From: Bacteroidota bacterium
Lineage (GTDB): Bacteria > Bacteroidota > Bacteroidia > Bacteroidales > SZUA-534
DNA length: 20,190 nucleotides
Assembly (NCBI GenBank): GCA_020047835.1
Contig: JAIFNJ010000015.1
Coordinates: 1-20,190 of the forward strand
Direction: 5' to 3'
In this document: piece after piece, positions 16,244 to 20,190 of the stretch
Position numbering within the stretch: the first letter of the stretch is position 1
Layout: each line of letters begins with the position of its first letter
Program-made: the position numbers and the translations under genes
The notes under the pieces: model-generated
Databases searched by the model: none
What the model saw: only the letters and a program-made list of their open reading frames with translations
What the model was told of the DNA's origin: nothing

Positions 16244-16266
16244 AAAAAACGGTGATTTGTTACCGT
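16244..16266 (-). terminator. Possible terminator after tdk
   Basis: On the minus strand ACGGT and ACCGT form a 5-bp stem with an 8-nt loop, followed by a run of six T. It lies in the 87-bp gap between tdk and the phosphatase gene. The stem is short, so read-through is likely. Confidence 0.4.
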
Positions 16267-16297
16267 CAAAATGGAACCTAAAAAGTACCTATTAAAA

Positions 16298-16873
16298 TTA
16301 TTTTCCGATAGCCTTTTGAAAACAATCGCGGCAGATAGGTTCGTAAATATCCAATTCGCCCAATACAACCAGTTTGTCATTTTCCGACAAGCGATGAGAA
16401 TGATGGGCTAAATCGCCACATTTTACGCAAATAGCATGAACCTTAGTTACATATTCGGCAGTAGCCATTAATTTTGGAATGGGTCCAAACGGATTGCCTC
16501 TAAAATCCATGTCGAGTCCGGCTACTATAACCCGTATTCCTCGGTTTGCCAATACATTGCATACCTCAACCAAGCCATCATCAAAAAACTGTGCTTCATC
16601 AATACCAACTACTTCAACATCGGTTGCTAAAAGCAAAATAGTGCGCGGGCTATCAACTGGTGTTGACATTATTGCATTTTCGTCGTGCGAAACTACTTGC
16701 ACCTCGGAATAACGGGTATCAATTTTAGGCTTAAATATTTCCACTTTCTGCTTGGCAATTTTGGCCCGTTTCATGCGGCGTATCAGCTCCTCAGTTTTGC
16801 CCGAAAACATGGAACCACAAACCACCTCAATCCATCCCTTTTTTACTATTTTGTTGTTTTTTTCAAGAAACAT
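16298..16873 (-). CDS. tdk: Thymidine kinase (type II)
   Basis: Phosphorylates thymidine (and deoxyuridine) with ATP in the pyrimidine salvage pathway. The 191-residue length is typical of the tetrameric type II enzyme. The P-loop is [14 protein letters not shown] (20-33), the catalytic base is Glu93 in IDEAQFF, and [14 protein letters not shown] (118-131) is the conserved flap region. The zinc site is made by Cys149 and Cys152 (CVKC) with Cys181 and Cys184 (CRDC). The lasso loop that contacts thymidine carries [13 protein letters not shown], as in Bacteroidota relatives. It is divergent from the hypothetical gene starting at 16997, sharing a 123-bp intergenic region. Confidence 0.96.
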   Translation of the reverse strand: MFLEKNNKIVKKGWIEVVCGSMFSGKTEELIRRMKRAKIAKQKVEIFKPKIDTRYSEVQVVSHDENAIMSTPVDSPRTILLLATDVEVVGIDEAQFFDDGLVEVCNVLANRGIRVIVAGLDMDFRGNPFGPIPKLMATAEYVTKVHAICVKCGDLAHHSHRLSENDKLVVLGELDIYEPICRDCFQKAIGK

Positions 16874-16940
16874 TTTTTATTTTTTTTTGACTTTGAGTAC
16901 TTTGTTTAGGAAAAAGCACCCACAATTATAATTAAATTAT

Positions 16941-16973
16941 TTTTAGGCACGTTTAATACATTGATTACTTTTG
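16941..16973 (+). promoter_or_regulatory. Promoter of the hypothetical protein-rsmI unit
   Basis: TACTTTTG (16966-16973) is an exact TAnnTTTG match; TTTTA (16941-16945) lies 20 nt upstream in the -33 position, a poor match to TTTG. Transcription would start near 16979, so the ATG at 16997 rather than the frame opening at 16961 is the start codon. Confidence 0.65.
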
Positions 16974-16996
16974 CAAATAAAAAACAATCCCGGGTT

Positions 16997-17962
16997 ATGA
17001 ATAAGAAAAGTCTGGTGAAAATCATCAACAAAGAACTAACAATTTTAACAGATATTGTAAGTGAGTTTTCGAAAGAAGGCGATGTACACAAATTTGAGGT
17101 GGAAATGGCTTTATCTAAAATTAAAGATATTTATGGCCAATTGCTGCTTTTAAAGGAAAATGATGACTCCATTACCATTCCAGTGGCAAACGATTTAGAC
17201 GAATCATCTTTAAGTTCTGCAAAAGATAAAACAAAATTAGCCGATGACTCGGCAAAAACTAAAAACGAAATAATTGAATTAGTGGAGATTAATGCTGATA
17301 GAAATAAATTCGATAAGCCTATTCAAAATGCAGAGCCCGAAATAGAACTGGCTGAAATAGAACCAAATTCAATTCAACCAATACAAGAAATAATTGAAAT
17401 AGAACCGGTCGTAACCGAAACCTTGATTGAAACCATTGTTCCAGAAGAATCAATACTAATATCGCACCCAAATTCAACAGAAGTTGCTGCTAATTTTAGC
17501 GAATCGGTGAATGAGGTAATCACTCCTGAGCCTAATGCTAATGAGGAGAAGCTGCTTGATTTTCCCATCATAACCGATTTGCCCCAAAAGGAAGAATCAG
17601 CCCCAGTAGAAATTGACTCTCACAAAAAATCGGGAATTATTGCCGATAAGTTTCAAAAGCAAACCCCATCATTAAACGATACATTGGCCGGAATTAAAAA
17701 TAATAAAAATCTAGCCTCAGCGTTAAAGGACAGTCCTATCCGAAACTTAAAATCAGCAATCAAACTAAACGACCGCATTTGGTTTACCAATGAATTGTTT
17801 AATAAAAATAAAATTCAATTTGAAAAAACAATTGAAGTACTCAATCAATCGTCCGATTTGGACGAGGCGTTAGCCTATTTGTTCACCAACTTTAATTGGG
17901 ATCAAAAACAAAAAAGTACGATTAGCTTTCTTGAATTAGTTTTCCGTCGATTTGCCCATTAA
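16997..17962 (+). CDS. Conserved hypothetical protein with acidic low-complexity linker and C-terminal helical domain
   Basis: A 321-residue protein of unknown function; no signal peptide or membrane helix. An N-terminal helical segment (about 1-60, MNKKSLVKIINKELTILTDI) leads to a long Glu/Ile/Pro/Ser-rich stretch (about 60-220) that is probably disordered; within it a GAAATAGAAC DNA decamer encoding E-I-E recurs in frame at 17339, 17354 and 17396. The C-terminal domain (about 235-321) holds IKLNDRIWFTNELFNKNK and a following LNQSSDLDEALAYLF with WDQ, ending FLELVFRRFAH. I recognise the LND-R-x-x-F-x-x-ELF pattern as one recurring at the C-terminus of other Bacteroidota proteins of unknown role. 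It starts downstream of an exact promoter box and ends 10 bp before rsmI, so the two are probably co-transcribed. Confidence 0.75.
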   Translation: MNKKSLVKIINKELTILTDIVSEFSKEGDVHKFEVEMALSKIKDIYGQLLLLKENDDSITIPVANDLDESSLSSAKDKTKLADDSAKTKNEIIELVEINADRNKFDKPIQNAEPEIELAEIEPNSIQPIQEIIEIEPVVTETLIETIVPEESILISHPNSTEVAANFSESVNEVITPEPNANEEKLLDFPIITDLPQKEESAPVEIDSHKKSGIIADKFQKQTPSLNDTLAGIKNNKNLASALKDSPIRNLKSAIKLNDRIWFTNELFNKNKIQFEKTIEVLNQSSDLDEALAYLFTNFNWDQKQKSTISFLELVFRRFAH

Positions 17963-17972
17963 TTGATTACGT

Positions 17973-18674
17973 ATGCCCAAACTTTTTATTGTTCCCACGC
18001 CCATCGGAAATCTTGAAGATATAACCCTAAGGGCATTGAATGTGCTACGCTCGGTTGATTTTATTCTTGCCGAAGATACCCGTACCACCGGCTTTTTATT
18101 GAAACATTTTGAGATACAAAGCAAATTATTCCCTTATCATAAATTTAACGAGCATAAACAGCTCGAAAGTTTGATACAGCGTATCGCGGCAAGTAACTCA
18201 GTAGCTTTAACCAGCGATGCCGGAACACCTGGCATTTCCGATCCAGGCTATTTAATTGTAAAACACTGCATCGATAAGGAGATTGAAGTTGAATGCCTGC
18301 CCGGAGCCACAGCGTTAATTCCAGCTTTGGTAAATTCGGGGTTACCCGCCGACCGCTTTACTTTCGAAGGCTTTTTACCACAGAAAAAAGGCCGTCAAAA
18401 AAAGATAGAAGGGCTTATTTATGAAACCAGAACCATGATATTTTATGAATCGCCCCACCGGCTCATTAAAACACTGCAGCAGCTGAAAGAATTTTTTAAC
18501 CAAGAACGGAATGTATGCGTTAGCCGGGAACTTTCGAAATTGCACGAAGAAAATTACCGGGGAACCTTTTCACAAGCCATTGAATATTTTTCACAAAAAA
18601 CCATAAAAGGCGAAATTGTTATTGTAGTGGAAGGGTTTAATAATAAGAAAGAAAAAGAAGAAAGTATAGAATAA
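17973..18674 (+). CDS. rsmI: 16S rRNA (cytidine(1402)-2'-O)-methyltransferase RsmI
   Basis: RsmI 2'-O-methylates C1402 in the 16S rRNA decoding centre using SAM. The protein is 233 residues and shows the family motifs: LFIVPTPIGNLEDITLRAL (4-22), ILAEDTRTTG (31-40), TSDAGTPGISDPG (80-92), LPGATALIPALVNSGLP, FEGFLP, and FYESPHR. It is shorter than E. coli RsmI (about 286) because it lacks the C-terminal extension, and it ends in a Lys/Glu tail. It begins 10 bp after the hypothetical gene, likely one transcript. Confidence 0.94.
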   Translation: MPKLFIVPTPIGNLEDITLRALNVLRSVDFILAEDTRTTGFLLKHFEIQSKLFPYHKFNEHKQLESLIQRIAASNSVALTSDAGTPGISDPGYLIVKHCIDKEIEVECLPGATALIPALVNSGLPADRFTFEGFLPQKKGRQKKIEGLIYETRTMIFYESPHRLIKTLQQLKEFFNQERNVCVSRELSKLHEENYRGTFSQAIEYFSQKTIKGEIVIVVEGFNNKKEKEESIE

Positions 18675-18732
18675 AATGTATATCTGATCTGCAGAGAAGG
18701 TTTCTGCAAAAGGGTTTCTATTTGGGCTATTT

Positions 18733-19488
18733 ATGTATAAAGTAGTTATTGTTGATGATGAGCAAGATGCCATCGAATCAATTAAATTAATCATTCAAGA
18801 GCATTTCACCGATATTATTATTAGTGGAACCGCTAATTCAGCGAGTGAAGCCATTAAACTAATTCCATTGGTTGAACCGGACATTGTATTTTTGGATATT
18901 GAAATGCCCGGAGGAACAGGTTTTGATGTACTTGAAGGACTTCCACTTAGGAACTTCAACGTAATTTTTGTTACCGCATACAACCAATATGCCATAAAAG
19001 CCTTCAAATACTCCGCAATCGATTATATCTTAAAGCCTATCGATATTGATGAATTGGTTACCGCTGTGTCAAAAATACACCGCTCAGCTACCAATCATAA
19101 AGTGGAAGACAAAATAAACCTATTGCTCGATAATGTTAAAAATAGCAAGCCTGACAAAATTGCCCTTTCCACCTCCGAAAGTATTGAATTTGTAAATATT
19201 TCAGACATTGTGCAGATATTAGCAGAAGGCAGTTATTCTACATTAAAATTTCTAGATCAAACAGAACTGGTGGTTTCAAAAAACTTAGGAGAATTTGAGA
19301 GTTTACTGGAGGATCATCCTTTTTACCGACCTCACCAATCGCATCTTATAAACTTGCTGCACGTAAGGAAAATTAACCGTTTAGGGAATGAAATTATTAT
19401 GGATGATGGCTCCGTAGCTTTTCTTTCCCGCAGAAAGAAAAACCAATTCCTGGAAATAATGGCTTCCATGGTTCAACACAAAAAATAG
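18733..19488 (+). CDS. LytTR-family response regulator
   Basis: A 251-residue two-component regulator. The receiver domain (about 1-120) has the acidic pair Asp8-Asp9 (IVDDE), phospho-acceptor Asp55 in VFLDIEMPGGTG, Thr81 in FVTAYNQYAIKAF and Lys101 in YILKPI. A LytTR DNA-binding domain follows (about 150-248), with ILAEGSYSTLKF, FYRPHQSHLINLLHVRKI and FLSRRKKNQFLEIM. Such regulators bind pairs of short direct repeats and are normally paired with LytS-type kinases encoded next door; none is present here. It follows rsmI by 58 bp with no clear promoter box. A pair of direct repeats 20 bp apart begins 31 bp after its stop and could be a binding site. Confidence 0.94.
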   Translation: MYKVVIVDDEQDAIESIKLIIQEHFTDIIISGTANSASEAIKLIPLVEPDIVFLDIEMPGGTGFDVLEGLPLRNFNVIFVTAYNQYAIKAFKYSAIDYILKPIDIDELVTAVSKIHRSATNHKVEDKINLLLDNVKNSKPDKIALSTSESIEFVNISDIVQILAEGSYSTLKFLDQTELVVSKNLGEFESLLEDHPFYRPHQSHLINLLHVRKINRLGNEIIMDDGSVAFLSRRKKNQFLEIMASMVQHKK

Positions 19489-19519
19489 AATTGGTAGCAC
19501 AAAACAGGTTTATTTCAAT

Positions 19520-19551
19520 TTTGAAGTAATTGTACCGCATTTGAAGTCATT
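19520..19551. repeat. Pair of 12-bp direct repeats, 20-bp period
   Basis: TTTGAAGTAATT (19520-19531) and TTTGAAGTCATT (19540-19551) differ at one base and repeat with a period of 20 bp, about two helical turns. LytTR proteins typically bind direct repeats about two turns apart, and the LytTR gene ends just upstream. Binding is inference. Confidence 0.45.
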
Positions 19552-19560
19552 TCATCCACT

Positions 19561-19576
19561 TGTGAAAATGTTCACA
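19561..19576. promoter_or_regulatory. CRP/FNR-like palindrome upstream of arsR
   Basis: TGTGAAAATGTTCACA is an exact match to the TGTGA-N6-TCACA consensus of Crp-family regulators. Its centre is about 60 bp before the inferred arsR transcription start, near a typical activator position. No Crp-family gene is in the window. Confidence 0.4.
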
Positions 19577-19612
19577 CCAACTATACATTCATAAAATTAT
19601 TAAATCGGGTTT

Positions 19613-19653
19613 ATCGTAATATTGCAATCATTAATTCATTAAAAATGATTGCA
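19613..19653. promoter_or_regulatory. arsR promoter and candidate autoregulatory operator
   Basis: TAATATTG (19617-19624) matches the TAnnTTTG -7 box with one mismatch. It lies in a near-palindrome ATCGTAATATTGCAAT (19613-19628), and a second, perfect 10-bp inverted repeat, TGCAATCATT (19623-19632) with AATGATTGCA (19644-19653), ends 2 bp before the ATG at 19656. Operators overlapping their own promoter are usual for ArsR-family repressors. Confidence 0.5.
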
Positions 19654-19655
19654 TC

Positions 19656-19961
19656 ATGGGATTTTCATCCTCCTTATCAAGCTATTCCAGTTCGCAAATC
19701 GAAGTTTCGAAAGTAGCCCGAGCTATTGGACATCCTGCACGGATAGCCATTTTAGAACTTCTTTTCAAGAAGGATTGCACCTGTAACGACCTAGTTAGCC
19801 AATTGCCTTTGGCTCAATCAACGGTTTCGCAGCACTTAAAAGAATTACGGAAAGTACGTTTGATTCATGGATTGGATATGCCTCCAAAAACGATTTATTC
19901 GTTGAATAAACAAGCCTATTCACAAGTACAAGTATTATTAAATAGTTTTTTTCAATGTTAG
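19656..19961 (+). CDS. ArsR-family winged-helix transcriptional regulator
   Basis: A 101-residue dimeric-type winged-helix repressor. Seen here: the N-terminal AIGHPARIAILELLFKKD (about 23-40), the recognition helix PLAQSTVSQHLKELRKVRLI (51-70), then a wing with TIYSLN. Cys41 and Cys43 (DCTCNDL) lie near the helix where ArsR proteins carry a CVC metal site, shifted by one residue relative to the canonical ELCVCDL; the last residue is also a cysteine (Cys101). Metal or oxidant sensing is possible but not shown. The gene appears monocistronic, with a strong terminator 18 bp after the stop; no efflux or arsenate reductase gene follows, so its targets may lie elsewhere or be itself. Confidence 0.9.
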   Translation: MGFSSSLSSYSSSQIEVSKVARAIGHPARIAILELLFKKDCTCNDLVSQLPLAQSTVSQHLKELRKVRLIHGLDMPPKTIYSLNKQAYSQVQVLLNSFFQC

Positions 19962-19978
19962 TTAGTTGTTGCAAAAAC

Positions 19979-20012
19979 AAAGAGGCTACTTTAATTAGTA
20001 GCCTCTTTTTTG
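19979..20012. terminator. Strong bidirectional Rho-independent terminator
   Basis: AGAGGCTACT (19981-19990) and AGTAGCCTCT (19997-20006) form a perfect 10-bp stem, extended by two A-T pairs, with a 6-nt loop, followed by T at 20006-20011. The minus strand reads the same stem followed by TTTGTTTTTG, so it can also end the gene entering from the right. Confidence 0.9.
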
Positions 20013-20042
20013 TTTAGTAACTTTTAGAACGCTTAAAAAAAC

Positions 20043-20190
20043 CTATTTATTTAACTCAATTATCAATGCCGATTTAGCCGGTACTTCAATGATATCCAGA
20101 TTATCATAGGTTGTTCCAGTTATTATTTCTTTACCAGAATGGAATCCTTCCATAGTTTCCTTAAATCGTTGGGTATTCAAACTTTTGGAG
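20043..20190 (-). CDS. C-terminal end of a probable GH13 alpha-amylase-type enzyme (partial)
   Basis: Only the last 48 codons and the TAG stop (20043-20045) are in the window; the gene continues past the right edge. The sequence reads RFKETMEGFHSG, EIITGTTYDN, LDIIEVPAKSALIIEL and ends NK. The order SG-(D/E)-(V/I)-I-(T/S)-G, a Leu-rich strand, then VPAKSALI-LEL is the typical final beta-sandwich strand of Bacteroidota GH13 alpha-amylase and cyclomaltodextrinase-type enzymes. The catalytic domain is not visible, so the exact enzyme is unknown. The terminator at 19979-20012 lies just beyond its stop. Confidence 0.65.
   Translation of the reverse strand, partial: SKSLNTQRFKETMEGFHSGKEIITGTTYDNLDIIEVPAKSALIIELNK

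Noticed and set aside
17339..17408. Repeated GAAATAGAAC decamer as a possible mobile or regulatory repeat
   Set aside because: The copies are spaced by multiples of three inside the coding sequence and simply encode repeated Glu-Ile-Glu codons in a low-complexity linker.
18691..18707. Hairpin GCAGAGA-AGG-TTTCTGC between rsmI and the LytTR gene, considered as a terminator
   Set aside because: It is followed by AAAAGGG rather than a T-run, and the stem is only 7 bp with one G-U. It may be a chance structure or an mRNA processing site.
1..20190. tRNA, rRNA, CRISPR array, IS element, prophage or conjugation genes
   Set aside because: I looked for clover-leaf-like segments, repeated spacer arrays, transposase motifs and long terminal inverted repeats and found none.

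Overview
The window looks like chromosomal DNA from a member of the Bacteroidota, most likely class Bacteroidia. The evidence is an AT-rich sequence, a MurF-alanine racemase fusion, a 7TM-DISM histidine kinase, a LytTR response regulator, a TPR-SpoIIE phosphatase, a signal-peptide WD40 protein, and several Bacteroidota-type promoters (TAnnTTTG -7 box, sometimes with a -33 TTG about 20 nt upstream). There is no rRNA, tRNA, IS element, phage gene or CRISPR array. It reads as a core-genome segment with some accessory genes.

Layout. At the left edge, on the minus strand, are an outer-membrane beta-barrel protein and, 46 bp downstream, a secreted seven-bladed WD40 protein that runs off the window. 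Positions 2182-4572 form a compact plus-strand operon: a membrane GT2 glycosyltransferase, an ECF sigma factor overlapping it by 10 bp, and rsmG. A rhomboid protease (minus strand) meets rsmG tail to tail. Upstream of it lies prfC (RF3), with a strong promoter and a strong terminator; the terminator hairpin sits inside what would otherwise be read as the rhomboid N-terminus, so both the rhomboid and prfC starts were moved downstream. A 390-bp gap leads to an isolated plus-strand gene of the chorismatase (FkbO/Hyg5) / RidA-like type, the most unusual enzyme here. Facing it is an orphan 7TM-DISM histidine kinase whose promoter is flanked by two perfect inverted repeats.

A minus-strand cluster follows: TPR-SpoIIE phosphatase, then MurF-Alr fusion (9 bp gap), then a class I SAM methyltransferase coupled by a TAATG overlap. 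Upstream of it is tdk. Divergent from tdk are a conserved hypothetical protein with an acidic low-complexity middle, rsmI, and an orphan LytTR response regulator. The right edge holds a monocistronic ArsR-family regulator with a rich set of palindromes and repeats in its 167-bp upstream region, a bidirectional terminator, and the C-terminal end of a probable GH13 alpha-amylase-type enzyme.

Housekeeping roles cover translation (rsmG, rsmI, prfC), nucleotide salvage (tdk) and peptidoglycan precursors (murF-alr). Interleaved regulators (ECF sigma, histidine kinase, SpoIIE phosphatase, LytTR, ArsR) all lack an adjacent partner. I see no clear multi-gene novel defence or mobile system. The items most worth follow-up are the chorismatase-like gene, the operator-like DNA around the kinase and arsR promoters, and the SpoIIE phosphatase linked to cell-wall genes.
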